Assembly: GCF_018141445.1 (NCBI RefSeq)
Contig: NZ_CP058649.1
Span: 4,545,001-4,609,000 of the forward strand
Reading direction: 5' to 3'
Length of the DNA stretch: 64,000 nucleotides
DNA from: Vallitalea pronyensis
GTDB lineage: Bacteria > Bacillota > Clostridia > Lachnospirales > Vallitaleaceae
Positions 35,899-45,197 of this stretch are shown here, in pieces. A program made the position numbers and the translations under genes. A model generated the notes under the pieces. That model saw nothing but the letters and a program-made list of their open reading frames with translations, did no database searches and was not told where the DNA came from. Within the stretch, counting starts at the first letter, position 1. Every line of letters begins with the position of its first letter.

Positions 35899-37062
35899 TT
35901 ATTTAGCTAATTGTAATATGTCGATAATAGCTTCTTTGTTAAGGGGTACATAACTACCCATTGTACCATCGCCAACTGCTTTTGTTGCCATTTCTTCAAT
36001 ACGGTCCTCAGGTATATCCGCATCACTTAATCGAATAGGCATATCAATGGACTTTAAAAAGGCTTCAAATCGTCTGATACCTTCAAGGGCAACCCCTTCA
36101 TGATCTTCGGGCAGGTAATCCACATCCCATACGCGAACAGCAAATTGTACTAATTTATTTGGGTTATGTTTTAAACAATATTTCATCCAAGCAGGAAATA
36201 CAATAGCAAGTCCTGCACCATGTGCAATATCATAGATGCCGCTTATTTCGTGCTCGATATCATGGGAAGCCCAATCGGATTGGCGACCTGTTCCTAACAG
36301 GTCATTATGAGCAACCGTACTTGCCCACATAATTTCAGCTCTTGCATGGTAATCCTCTGGTTGTCTTAAGACTTTTGGTACATTATGAATCATGGTTTTT
36401 AAGGTAGCTTCACTTAATCTGTCTGTTAAATCAACATGTTGTGTATTGGTGAAATAACGCTCCATGACATGAGCCATGATATCCACCGAACCACATGATG
36501 TTTGATAGGCTGGTAATGTATAGGTGATTTCTGGGTTCATAATCGCAAATTTTGGTCTTAATAACAGACTACCTGTAGGGCGCTTATACCAACCCTCTTC
36601 ATTGGTGATAACCGTCCCTGCACTTGTTTCACTGCCAGCAGCAGGAATGGTGAGAACAACACCAATAGGTAATGCAGCCTCTATTTGACCCTTACCGCTA
36701 AAGAAATCCCATACATCACCATCATACAAAACACCCATGGCTATGGCCTTTGCTGAATCAATAACGCTTCCTCCACCAACAGCCAAAATAAAATCAATAT
36801 GATGCTTTTTACACAGGTCTATACCTTCTTGTACAAGGGACAATCTTGGATTAGGCTTAACCCCACCAAGTTCCACATAGTCTACATGTGCATCCTTTAA
36901 TGATGCAATGATGCGGTCGTATAAACCAATTTTTTTAATACTCCCGCCACCATAGTGTAAAAGCACTTTTTTACCGTATTTTCGAGTTTCAGTACCCACT
37001 TGGTTTTCGGTATTTTTTCCAAAAATAATTTCTGTCTTATTATCAAATCGAAAATCTAACAT
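35899..37062 (-). CDS. Iron-containing alcohol dehydrogenase (butanol dehydrogenase type)
   Basis: The 387-residue protein has the NAD(P)-binding GGGSVIDSAKAIA block. Metal ligands are spread as in family III: the Asp in CGSVDIMAH, the His in the same block and HDIEHEISGIYDIAHGAGL with two more. Such enzymes interconvert aldehydes and alcohols, typically butanal and butanol with NADPH, in fermenting anaerobes. The MerR regulator gene immediately upstream on the same strand probably controls it. Cytosolic. Confidence 0.88.
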   Translation of the reverse strand: MLDFRFDNKTEIIFGKNTENQVGTETRKYGKKVLLHYGGGSIKKIGLYDRIIASLKDAHVDYVELGGVKPNPRLSLVQEGIDLCKKHHIDFILAVGGGSVIDSAKAIAMGVLYDGDVWDFFSGKGQIEAALPIGVVLTIPAAGSETSAGTVITNEEGWYKRPTGSLLLRPKFAIMNPEITYTLPAYQTSCGSVDIMAHVMERYFTNTQHVDLTDRLSEATLKTMIHNVPKVLRQPEDYHARAEIMWASTVAHNDLLGTGRQSDWASHDIEHEISGIYDIAHGAGLAIVFPAWMKYCLKHNPNKLVQFAVRVWDVDYLPEDHEGVALEGIRRFEAFLKSIDMPIRLSDADIPEDRIEEMATKAVGDGTMGSYVPLNKEAIIDILQLAK

Positions 37063-37105
37063 GTTTATCTCTCCTTATTTCTATCTAAACTTTTGGTTAT
37101 CCTTG

Positions 37106-37471
37106 TTAAACCATTTCTTTTTCTAAGTGACGAATTTTATTGTCAATTTTTTCAAGGCTTTTTTGCAGTTCTTCTATATGTTGCATCACTTGTTTACGAT
37201 GTTCCAGTAGAATCTCTTTTTTCCTGGTGCTGTTAAAACGACTTTGCCCTTTCATACTAAGACTTATAATCTCCCTAATACCAGCCAAAGACATACCTGT
37301 ATCTTTTAAGCATCGAACAAAATCAATCCAGAACAGGTCATCGTCGTTATACATTCTTATGCCACTAGCATTTCTATGTATAATGGGTATTAGCCCCTCT
37401 TTTTCATAATAACGTAGCGTGTAGGTGCTTAACCCCACTTTTTCAGCTGTCTGTCCAATTGTATAGCCCAT
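37106..37471 (-). CDS. MerR-family regulator
   Basis: The start is placed at ATG 37471 because GGAAGGTGA lies just before; the product has 121 residues. The HTH opens with YTIGQTAEKVGLSTYTLRYYEKEGL, cut here only to name it as the classical MerR signature. A C-terminal coiled coil (about 80-121) mediates dimerisation. It lacks metal-binding Cys, so it belongs with the AdhR/NmlR-like stress type that senses aldehydes or organic signals. It precedes the alcohol dehydrogenase gene by 43 bases and likely regulates that unit. Confidence 0.87.
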   Translation of the reverse strand: MGYTIGQTAEKVGLSTYTLRYYEKEGLIPIIHRNASGIRMYNDDDLFWIDFVRCLKDTGMSLAGIREIISLSMKGQSRFNSTRKKEILLEHRKQVMQHIEELQKSLEKIDNKIRHLEKEMV

Positions 37472-37841
37472 GCTTTCACCTTCCATCATATTATGGTATT
37501 GGAACTATCGCAAGTTTATTATATGCCTTATAGTTAACTCTAAGTCAAGCATTAATTTATTTTTTCGTAAAATGAATCCTTTAAGCTTATTTTTTGTTTA
37601 GATGGTAACACACTAAAAAAGATCTATAATCAGAATAGCATTAGAATAGCTACTAAGTATACATCTTTCATTCGGTTAATCCATATTTCTTCACGTTGAA
37701 TTCTTAAAGGATTCAAGTCTTAAAAGAGGCTATCTTATAAAATACCCTTTTTACTCTTCTAAACACATTTAATAGGAATAACTTTGACTTAAATCCTGAT
37801 ATATTTCTAATACATCTATGTACGTATGACTTTCTTCAAAA
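37472..37841. other. Intergenic region
   Basis: This gap contains the upstream region of the MerR gene on its left and the 3' side of the NlpC/P60-like gene on its right. I see no gene and no strong hairpin in it. Confidence 0.5.
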
Positions 37842-38414
37842 TTAACTGCATACAAGTTCATCATCTAAATGTCTATATTTCTGGAAATCGGAAAGTTTAC
37901 CTTCATAAATAATATCCACATTATCTAATTGATAAAAATCTATTGTTGATACGAGATAACTTTTTTTGTTGAATAATTTCACACCGCTTCTTTCATGAAC
38001 ATGGGCTACAAAATGTGTACACACATACCCATAAGGTACTTTTAAAGGTATATTAAAAGGCATAGTAAATAAACAGAAAATATTATAATAGAATCGCCTT
38101 TTACGCTGTTTGAAGTATTCAATATTCTGAATGAGTTGTTTACGCTGTTCTGTTGTAATTTTTATCTTTAACACTAAACAAGTGGTATCTTTAAAATTAG
38201 CAAATGTTCCTCTGTCCACATACTCTCTTACAAAACCGGCTATAAGCGGGTTTCTGGGAAACTTTCTACCAAAGCTATACATTTCATTCAATTCTTCGTC
38301 AAGAGCAACTGATACATGGTTGTAAGGAATCTTCGTATACTTTTTAATTAATCGTGTTAAAATAGAACCCGTATCGGAAAGCATTATATATGTGTAGCGT
38401 GTCTCTTTCTTCAT
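37842..38414 (-). CDS. Permuted NlpC/P60-like (YiiX-type) cysteine hydrolase
   Basis: The start is put at ATG 38414, behind GAGGGTTGG, giving 190 residues. The block YNHVSVALDEELNEMYSFGR supplies a probable catalytic His in a permuted papain-like fold. The later YVCTHFVAHV supplies the Cys. This order, His before Cys, is that of YiiX/YebB-like hydrolases. Members may cut amides in peptidoglycan, lipids or proteins. No signal peptide. Single gene. Confidence 0.65.
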   Translation of the reverse strand: MKKETRYTYIMLSDTGSILTRLIKKYTKIPYNHVSVALDEELNEMYSFGRKFPRNPLIAGFVREYVDRGTFANFKDTTCLVLKIKITTEQRKQLIQNIEYFKQRKRRFYYNIFCLFTMPFNIPLKVPYGYVCTHFVAHVHERSGVKLFNKKSYLVSTIDFYQLDNVDIIYEGKLSDFQKYRHLDDELVCS

Positions 38415-38545
38415 GCCCAACCCTCGTTTATTACATAATCTCATTAACATTCATCTTCTATGTTGCAATGTTACCACAAATTGTCTAAAAGTACAATTAA
38501 AATAGTATTAAAAAACACCGTATAATGTTAAATTTTACGTCATAT

Positions 38546-39229
38546 TTATTTTCGAGAAAGCCCATCTAATATACGCCAGCTCCGCTCCTTTGCTGCTTTT
38601 TTTAGATGACGATCAGGATTAACAGCAATTGGATTACCTACTGCTTCAAGTAAAGATATATCCGAATAACCATCTGTAAGGGCCATACTCTTCTTCCAAT
38701 TAATTTTTTCATCTTGGAATATTTCTTTCACTTTATCCAATTTTTGCTCACCACTAATAATGTTTATTCCTTGTTCCAAGTCAACGATACCATTGGTATA
38801 ATTCAAGGATGTGCCAATCACCGTATCCATTTCTAGAAAAGCCCCAATGGGATAGATGAACTTGCTATGAGCACCTGATAATAATACCGTATGATACCCC
38901 TTCTTTTTAGCAATTTCAAGTTCATGTAAGACACCTAAGTTTAATAATTCCCTAGCTTCTATGGCACATTTTTCAAAAAAAACCTCGATTTGTTCTTCTG
39001 TCATGTTTTTAAACACGCGATTAAAGCGTTTAATGGCCATGACTTTCATCTCTGACTTGGATAACCGACCGATCCCTGATTTATACTGTATGTATAAAAA
39101 AACAATAGAGAAAAATACTTTATAATATCGGATTGCTGGATATCGAAATGACCGCCATCTGGATAACAAAAAAGGTAATGTATCCACTTGAAGTAGTGTT
39201 TTATCGAAATCAAAAATTGCTAATTTCAT
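38546..39229 (-). CDS. HAD-superfamily phosphatase, subfamily IB
   Basis: The 227-residue protein has motif I DFDKT with nucleophile D7 and acid D9, motif II with LLSGAHSKF, and motif III/IV K...ALTDGYSDISLLE. The helical cap between about 20 and 95 fits the IB type (SerB-like and lipid phosphate phosphatases). The substrate may be phosphoserine or a lysophospholipid; the sequence does not decide. It lies 31 bases downstream of the flavodoxin-like gene, so the two may be co-transcribed. Confidence 0.82.
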   Translation of the reverse strand: MKLAIFDFDKTLLQVDTLPFLLSRWRSFRYPAIRYYKVFFSIVFLYIQYKSGIGRLSKSEMKVMAIKRFNRVFKNMTEEQIEVFFEKCAIEARELLNLGVLHELEIAKKKGYHTVLLSGAHSKFIYPIGAFLEMDTVIGTSLNYTNGIVDLEQGINIISGEQKLDKVKEIFQDEKINWKKSMALTDGYSDISLLEAVGNPIAVNPDRHLKKAAKERSWRILDGLSRK

Positions 39230-39260
39230 TTAATTCCTCCTCATTCGTAACATAACTGCA

Positions 39261-39995
39261 TTATACCTTATTTATTTTACGATATAGTCGCTTAAAAAAC
39301 AAGTGACCAAACAGTTTTTTTAAAGGATGCAATCGGCTATCGAAAAAATACGCTTTTTGATGCCAGCCTTTTTCAACCCAATAATTTCTGTCTATGTCAA
39401 GGAGTTTCAATGCCAACGCTTTGTAGACTGAGAAATAAATAATTTGACCAAAAGATGGTCGATAATGTTCCATGGGCATGGCTAAATGCTGTAAAAATTT
39501 GTTATATTCTTCAGGTACTATTTTTTTATCCATGGTGGATACTTTTCGCCCAATTGTATCTGTTGGAAAAGCTCCCCATTGAAGAGCTACATTCTTTAGA
39601 TATTTTGAAGTAGCCTTAATACCTGAACCTGCTGTGGATATGACAAATAGCATAGGTACACCATACAATGCTGGCCGATGTGCCCATTTGCATGTACGAT
39701 CAAAAAAATTCTTTAGCATACCGCTTACTTGATTCATATAGACAGGTGAACCGATAACAATACCATCATAGGTTAGGAGTTTTTTCATGAGTTTTTGAGA
39801 ATCATCTTGTATAGGGCAGCGATCCGTCATAATACATGCTTCACAACCGGCACATGCTTTTATGCTATAGTCATGGAGATGTATAATATCCATATGAATG
39901 TCCAACGGTTTTAGTTGTTCTTTCAATTCAATCAGCAAACCATACGTGTTTTTCTTACGTTTGCTGCTGTTAATGGCTATTACTTTTTTTCCCAT
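39261..39995 (-). CDS. NADPH-dependent FMN reductase-like flavoprotein
   Basis: The start is put at ATG 39995, with GGAGG upstream; 244 residues. The flavodoxin-like fold shows the FMN phosphate loop (about NSSKRKKNTYG), then the CAGCEACIMTDRCPI stretch typical of iron-sulfur flavoprotein-like reductases. GSPVYMNQVSGMLKNFFDR is typical of this family too, and is a loop near FMN. A longer C-terminal part with aromatic residues may be membrane-near. The role is redox; substrate unknown. Probable operon with the HAD phosphatase. Confidence 0.8.
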   Translation of the reverse strand: MGKKVIAINSSKRKKNTYGLLIELKEQLKPLDIHMDIIHLHDYSIKACAGCEACIMTDRCPIQDDSQKLMKKLLTYDGIVIGSPVYMNQVSGMLKNFFDRTCKWAHRPALYGVPMLFVISTAGSGIKATSKYLKNVALQWGAFPTDTIGRKVSTMDKKIVPEEYNKFLQHLAMPMEHYRPSFGQIIYFSVYKALALKLLDIDRNYWVEKGWHQKAYFFDSRLHPLKKLFGHLFFKRLYRKINKV

Positions 39996-40125
39996 AAACC
40001 AACTGGCCTCCATTTATTTCATGGTTAATTTTTGGACATGTTACTTATAATAATAATGATTATATATGTTCTTGATCACATAATCAAGTTTCTTAGTCTA
40101 TATCTATTATAAAGGATGGTCATAT

Positions 40126-40305
40126 ATGAAAAATCTTAACAAACTGAACGAGATGCCAATAGCTGAGCTTAATCACCATGAACTGGATAAGCTCACCCAT
40201 CTTGAGAAAGATCTGAATGAGAAGTACTACATCATTGCATTTGATCGTCAACAGGATACAACCCCTATGGATGATCAGTCACGGCAATATGTTTATTATG
40301 AGTAA
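40126..40305 (+). CDS. Small 59-residue protein, unknown
   Basis: ATG at 40126 follows AAAGGATGG and ends at TAA 40305, followed at once by a terminator. The product is hydrophilic and helical, with a LNKLNEMPIAELNHHEL start and a YYIIAFD strand near the middle. It has no membrane helix or Cys. The ribosome binding site, compact gene and own terminator argue for a real gene. No function is suggested. Confidence 0.7.
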   Translation: MKNLNKLNEMPIAELNHHELDKLTHLEKDLNEKYYIIAFDRQQDTTPMDDQSRQYVYYE

Positions 40306-40321
40306 TACCCATTAGATGACA

Positions 40322-40350
40322 TAAAGGCACCCGAGGGGGTGCCTTTATTG
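40322..40350. terminator. Bidirectional terminator
   Basis: AAAGGCACCC pairs with GGGTGCCTTT around a tight loop and lies between the small gene and the convergent hydrolase gene. Confidence 0.88.
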
Positions 40351-40355
40351 TTATG

Positions 40356-41402
40356 CTATTTCTTGATAATCATATCATGTATGGCCCAGCCTAATTTCCC
40401 TGCATTAAAACCTTCATTACCTAATATGATAATATGAATATCTTCTTGTGGGTAGTAATACACGCGACTGCTGAACCCATATTCTTCTCCTGTATGACCG
40501 CCTCTTACAATATGATGCTCTTCATCTAGTAAGTAATAATTAGCGTAACCATACTTCCATACATAATCCCTAAAGCCATTGGAACCTTCATCGATAACAT
40601 AGGGGGTCAGTAACTTATTGGTCATGTCATCATTCAGTAATAGACCATGTCGTAATCCCTCAATAAAAAGCATCAAGTCGTCAACGGTAGATGTTGCTCC
40701 ACCATCAGAAGCTGCTGTTGGGGTTGCTGTATAGATATTTCTTATCCATTTACCCTCCATTTGTTCATAACCTTCAGCCACTTCTGGTATCACTTCATCC
40801 AAGCTATAAAAACCTGAGTTTTTCATACCTAATTTATCAAATATATGTTGCTTAATGTAGGCATCGTAACACATACCGGATACCTTCTCTATGGCCAAAC
40901 CTAGTAAAATATAACCTGCATTATTATAGTGAAAGGTTTCACCAGGCGTTGAAATTGGGTCAAGGGCTATGAATAATTTCATATAATCTTGTAAGGTTCT
41001 CATGGTATAGATAGGTGTTTCCTGCCACATTTTTTCCCATGCTTCATCCCCTGCTGATTCGTCATAATAATCAGCAATACCTGATGTATGGGTTAATAAA
41101 TGATGTATGGTTATTTCTTTTGATAATGTTGTGTTCTTAAGGTTTAATAGCTCCACAATGCTTGTGTGCACATTCAGCTTACCTTCTTGAATAAGTTGCA
41201 GTATTGCAACCGCTGTAAACATCTTAGATACAGAAGCTATTCTAAACTTCGTATGTATCTGGTTGGGTACAAGAAAGCTTCGATTGGCATAGCCATAACT
41301 TTCCTTTAATAACGTTGTTTCACCTTGCTTTATATATACAACACCGTTAAAATGATCAAGTGCTCCTTGCTCATGTAATGTCTTTATCATATCTTTTAAC
41401 AT
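40356..41402 (-). CDS. Serine hydrolase, beta-lactamase class C-like
   Basis: The start is placed at ATG 41402 with GAGGTGACG before it, 348 residues. The catalytic SVSK (S-x-x-K) is in RIASVSKMF, the tyrosine block is YNN in FHYNNAGY, and the third block is HTG near the C-terminus (RGGHTGEEYG). No signal peptide is seen, unlike true AmpC, so it is more likely an intracellular esterase or D-amino-acid peptidase. Its substrate is unknown. Single gene. Confidence 0.83.
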   Translation of the reverse strand: MLKDMIKTLHEQGALDHFNGVVYIKQGETTLLKESYGYANRSFLVPNQIHTKFRIASVSKMFTAVAILQLIQEGKLNVHTSIVELLNLKNTTLSKEITIHHLLTHTSGIADYYDESAGDEAWEKMWQETPIYTMRTLQDYMKLFIALDPISTPGETFHYNNAGYILLGLAIEKVSGMCYDAYIKQHIFDKLGMKNSGFYSLDEVIPEVAEGYEQMEGKWIRNIYTATPTAASDGGATSTVDDLMLFIEGLRHGLLLNDDMTNKLLTPYVIDEGSNGFRDYVWKYGYANYYLLDEEHHIVRGGHTGEEYGFSSRVYYYPQEDIHIIILGNEGFNAGKLGWAIHDMIIKK

Positions 41403-41470
41403 AAACGTCACCTCTTCTATTCATTGTCCACTCTAATGAATGGCATATTGTCATGCATCTAGGTTCTATT

Positions 41471-41547
41471 TATATTATCATGTTTTCACCTCTTCATTAT
41501 CATCGTTCAAGGTATTTCGTTCATTATATTATCATGTTTCCACCTCT
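41471..41547 (-). repeat. Short direct repeat containing ribosome site and start codon
   Basis: Two 23-bp copies (41471-41493 and 41525-41547), 54 bases apart, differ at one position. On the minus strand each reads AGAGGTG, a short spacer, ATG-ATA-ATA-TAA, that is a ribosome binding site in front of a three-codon frame. They lie upstream of the hydrolase gene. Confidence 0.45.
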
Positions 41548-41615
41548 AATTCGTGGTTTCGACCCTGCTTCGACTATGTTAAAAAAGATATGAAATGACG
41601 TCTTATATAAGGTGC

Positions 41616-42101
41616 TTAATGCCTATTTTTATTATCATGAATAATCTGATCGATAACAATCACCAGTGCCAGTATAAAACCATAATCTTCTTGATCGCTT
41701 ACATCCACACCATAGGTATCTGAAAAACTGAAAAATTGTTTTGAAACAGTAGCTACCCGTCCCCCGTTTTTATTCACTTCAAAACTATAATTAAAAGGCT
41801 GTCCTTCAATATCATAACTGCCATACTCGCTATCAATCATGAATTTCGAGCCAAAAAAGGATATTTTCTTCTTAACAGTGGCTACTGGTCTACCTCCACC
41901 ATAGATGGTGTATTCTGGCAGCAAGCGCATTAATTTTTGCTCGATATAGAATAACTCTTGCCCTGCCATGTTGTATAACCGTAGTTTATCACCTAAACTA
42001 AAGACTTTTCCTTTCACAATGAAGTAATCATTGCCTGTTGCATCTTTGATGGTAAAATCATCACCAAAACTGAATACTTTTTCTCTTACTTGAAAACGCA
42101 T
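41616..42101 (-). CDS. LURP-one-related (YxjI-type) protein
   Basis: The 161-residue product has the antiparallel beta pattern of the tubby-like/LURP-one (DUF567) family. Repeated blocks such as VFSFGDDFTIKDATG, VFSLGDKLRLY, and FFGSKFMID support this. The C-terminal LALVIVIDQIIHDNK helix is typical and would fill the barrel. Function is unknown; phospholipid scramblase-like relatives suggest lipid binding. Single gene upstream of the hydrolase on the same strand. Confidence 0.85.
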   Translation of the reverse strand: MRFQVREKVFSFGDDFTIKDATGNDYFIVKGKVFSLGDKLRLYNMAGQELFYIEQKLMRLLPEYTIYGGGRPVATVKKKISFFGSKFMIDSEYGSYDIEGQPFNYSFEVNKNGGRVATVSKQFFSFSDTYGVDVSDQEDYGFILALVIVIDQIIHDNKNRH

Positions 42102-42267
42102 GCTATCTCCCTCATCTCAATGTTTTATGTGACGTTTCGTTATCCAGCTAAGCACTGCCTTCTACAGGTTAAGCTTGACAACATTCGTCATTATATTATA
42201 GCATTATTATTCTACCCCTTCAACCAAGATTATATGAAGATTGTGCAAAGGTATGACACTAATATTT

Positions 42268-43296
42268 CTAGATTCTACCCAATGCTTGGTCTTCTCCTAC
42301 AGCTTCATGGTTATCCATAATGTACTGTACTATGTCATCCACTTTTGTAAAAGCCACACCTACATAGGTATCCGCTGCACCATAATATATGGCAATCCTA
42401 CCTGTTCTAGCATCTTGTAAGGTAGCACATGGAAAAATAACATTACTTACAAATCCTCTTTCTTCATACCATGTTTCAGGTGTTAAGATGTAATGCTTTG
42501 ACCGGTATTTGACTTTGGATGGTTCATCCTTATCCAAAATGACACCGCCCATACTATAGACATACCCATTACATGTTTGTGTGACCCCATGATAGAACAT
42601 GAGCCATCCTTCTGAGGTTTCAATGGGTGCAGGTCCGCCGCCGATTTTTAAAGACTGCCACCAACCTTCTCCGCCTTTGCTCATCACATGCTTGTGATTG
42701 CCCCAGTAAACTAAATCAGGGCTTTCACTGATAAAAATATCACCAAAAGGTGTATGCCCGCTATCACTTGGGCGTGACAGCATCATAAAGTTTTGATTCA
42801 TTTTTTTGGGGAACAGTACCCCATTACGATTAAACGGTAAAAATGGGTTTTCAAAGCGAGTAAATGTCTTAAAATCATCCGTTTTTGCAAGACCTATAGA
42901 AGCACCAAAGAAATCTGTGCACCATATGATGTAAAACGTATCTTCCACACGCACGAGGCGAGGGTCATAGGCATATCGAGGTTGATAAGGCTTATGCTCT
43001 TGGTCAACAAATTCGATTCGATGTTCGTCAATGTCCCAGTTTAAACCATCCATACTCCAGCCTAGATGTAAATGGGGCTTGCCATTGATGGTTTCAGCTC
43101 TAAATATACCAACAAATTTATCTTCAAACGGTGCTACTGCACTATTAAAAATCCTTGAAATACCCTTTACTGGATTGCGCTGTATCACCGGATTATCCGA
43201 ATATCGCCATACGGGACCTTCATGTCCCTGTGGTTTATCCTGCCAAGGTATATGATGTAATGCGTCACCTATTATTTTAATTGTATCCATTCTCAT
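42268..43296 (-). CDS. GH130 beta-1,4-mannooligosaccharide phosphorylase (GH130_2-like)
   Basis: The start is put at ATG 43296 five bases after GGAGG; 342 residues. The five-bladed propeller shows GPVWRYSDNPV, FNSAVAPF, YAYDPRLV with the likely catalytic Asp, PFNRNGVLFPKK and YYGAADTYVGVAF. It closely follows the layout I recall for Thermotoga TM1225. GH130_2 enzymes phosphorolyse beta-1,4-mannooligosaccharides to alpha-mannose 1-phosphate. The gene ends the transporter unit. With the second GH130 and the epimerase it forms a mannan catabolic route. Substrate chain length is inferred. Confidence 0.85.
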   Translation of the reverse strand: MRMDTIKIIGDALHHIPWQDKPQGHEGPVWRYSDNPVIQRNPVKGISRIFNSAVAPFEDKFVGIFRAETINGKPHLHLGWSMDGLNWDIDEHRIEFVDQEHKPYQPRYAYDPRLVRVEDTFYIIWCTDFFGASIGLAKTDDFKTFTRFENPFLPFNRNGVLFPKKMNQNFMMLSRPSDSGHTPFGDIFISESPDLVYWGNHKHVMSKGGEGWWQSLKIGGGPAPIETSEGWLMFYHGVTQTCNGYVYSMGGVILDKDEPSKVKYRSKHYILTPETWYEERGFVSNVIFPCATLQDARTGRIAIYYGAADTYVGVAFTKVDDIVQYIMDNHEAVGEDQALGRI

Positions 43297-43347
43297 GTCT
43301 CCCTCCATGCATTGCATATATATTCTATCGATTCTCTTAAAAATGTT

Positions 43348-44181
43348 CTATTTAACAGCTCCTCTGGTAAATCCGTTGTACACATATTTTTGTAGACTTA
43401 GAAACAAGATTAACGTGGGAATAATGGCTAATATAATACCTGCACATATGACTTCCCATTGGGAACCATATGGACCTTTGAACTTAAATAAAGCAGTTGA
43501 TACAACCTGCAATCCTTTTTTAGGCATGTATAGAAAAGGTATATAAAAGTTATTATAACTGGCAACACCTTTTATGATGAGTACCGTTGTAATGGCTGGT
43601 TTCAAAAGAGGAAAGATGATTTTCCTGTAAATGGTCAAATAAGATGCACCATCTAACATGGCTGACTCATCCAAGGACACGGATATGCTGTCCATAAATT
43701 GCATAAAGATGTAAACGGATATAATATCGGTTCCCATATACAATAAAATAGGTGCTATACGTGTATTATAAAAACCTAGTTTATTAATAATTTGAAAGGT
43801 AGCCACTTGTGTGGTGACACCAGGTATTAAGGTAGCGATTAAGAAAGCACCTAAGATCAGGTGACGTGCTTTAAATTGAAACCGGCTTAAAACATAGGCG
43901 ACCATGGTTCCAATGAGAATGGCCCCGCCTATGGATATGATGAGTATAAAAAATGTATTGAAAAAGCCCAGTAACATATGTCCGTCTACAAAAGCCTTTT
44001 TATAATTAGCCAGGTTCATGAAGCTTTCTGGTAGTGCTAGAGCTCCCGACTGACCATATTCTTCCGATGTTTTAAAAGAAGCAAAAAATACCACAACGAT
44101 AGGCGTTACTGTAGCAAAGACTCCTAACAACAAAGATAAATACTTGCATAGGGATAGAAGACCATACTTGACCTTGAGCAT
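43348..44181 (-). CDS. Sugar ABC transporter permease, MalG type
   Basis: The 277-residue protein has six membrane helices and the EAA loop ESAMLDGASYLTIYRKIIFPLLKPA (about 195-219; G at the conserved spot) that contacts the ATPase. It is the second permease of a family CUT1 importer. Its partner gene lies three bases upstream. No ATPase gene is in the unit, so a shared MsmX-like ATPase is expected. Substrate is likely manno-oligosaccharide from the linked GH130 genes. Confidence 0.88.
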   Translation of the reverse strand: MLKVKYGLLSLCKYLSLLLGVFATVTPIVVVFFASFKTSEEYGQSGALALPESFMNLANYKKAFVDGHMLLGFFNTFFILIISIGGAILIGTMVAYVLSRFQFKARHLILGAFLIATLIPGVTTQVATFQIINKLGFYNTRIAPILLYMGTDIISVYIFMQFMDSISVSLDESAMLDGASYLTIYRKIIFPLLKPAITTVLIIKGVASYNNFYIPFLYMPKKGLQVVSTALFKFKGPYGSQWEVICAGIILAIIPTLILFLSLQKYVYNGFTRGAVK

Positions 44182-44183
44182 GG

Positions 44184-45068
44184 TTATGCCTCCTTTTCTT
44201 TAAAGAATTTTTTCTGTATAATGGTGGCTATGACAATAATCAGCAATAAGACAACGGCCATGGCTGAAGCTAAACCAAACTTTCCATATTTAAAGGCCGT
44301 ATCCACTGTTTGAATAACAAAGGTTTTACTGCCATTGGAACCACCTGTCATAATGTAAGGGATATCAAACACACTAATAGACCCTTTAACAGCTAGAATA
44401 AGATTTAATTCAATGATTCTTCGTATACTGGGCCAAATAATGTATTTAAATTGCTGCCAACGATTAGCACCATCGATGTCTGCTGCTTCATATATGTCCC
44501 CAGATATGGATTGGATAGAACCTAAAAACACAATAAAGTTAAAACCCATGTATGTCCAAATGGATGTGGCTGCTAAGGATACATTAATGAGCTTAATATC
44601 TTGTAACCATAATCTAATCCAGTGCCCTGTACCTAAAAAACTAAGGAGAGAATCCAGTGTGCCTTCTGGTCTAAAAAAGTAAAGAAAAACAAAGCCAATG
44701 GCTACACCGTTCATTAAAGATGGGAAGAATAACACACCTTTAAAAAATCCTTTTGCCTTGATATTAAAATTAAGTACTGTAGCAAAATACAATGCCAAAC
44801 CAAGCTGTACAAAAGATGCTGCGAAATAATACAAACTAACTTTGAAAACCGAAAAGTACTCCGGGTTGGTAAATATCTTTATGTAGTTATCAAACCCTAC
44901 AAATGTTTGCCGCTTACTAAAACCGTTCCACTTTAAAAAACTGTAATAAAACATATTGATCATGGGTAAAAAAGAAAAAGTAAACAATAGTGTCAATGGA
45001 ATTATCAAAAAAAGTATAATGATAATCCGTCTTTGTTGCTTATACGTTAGGTTAGAGAACCTAAACAT
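44184..45068 (-). CDS. Sugar ABC transporter permease, MalF type
   Basis: The start is set at ATG 45068 behind GGGAGGTG, 294 residues. Six membrane helices and the EAA loop (EAADIDGANRWQQFKYIIWP, near 190-209) identify a CUT1 permease. The N-terminal part is short, unlike E. coli MalF. It pairs with the MalG-type protein directly downstream. A terminator-like hairpin between it and the binding-protein gene should lower its expression relative to that gene. Confidence 0.88.
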   Translation of the reverse strand: MFRFSNLTYKQQRRIIIILFLIIPLTLLFTFSFLPMINMFYYSFLKWNGFSKRQTFVGFDNYIKIFTNPEYFSVFKVSLYYFAASFVQLGLALYFATVLNFNIKAKGFFKGVLFFPSLMNGVAIGFVFLYFFRPEGTLDSLLSFLGTGHWIRLWLQDIKLINVSLAATSIWTYMGFNFIVFLGSIQSISGDIYEAADIDGANRWQQFKYIIWPSIRRIIELNLILAVKGSISVFDIPYIMTGGSNGSKTFVIQTVDTAFKYGKFGLASAMAVVLLLIIVIATIIQKKFFKEKEA

Positions 45069-45110
45069 AATCACACCTCCCATAACAATTTTGTCTATAA
45101 TACTCCTATC

Positions 45111-45175
45111 AAAAAGGCTGACTCCTAAAAGCAATCGTTACTAAGACATCTTTTGCTTTAGTGAGGCAGCCCTTA
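45111..45175 (-). terminator. Intra-operon attenuator-like hairpin
   Basis: On the minus strand AAGGGCTGCC pairs with G-t-CAGCCTT, with inner AGCAAAAG/CTTTT pairing, and a T-run follows. It lies between the binding-protein and permease genes. Such partial terminators give more binding protein than permease. Confidence 0.6.
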
Positions 45176-45197
45176 AAATAACTGCTACAATGTGCGA

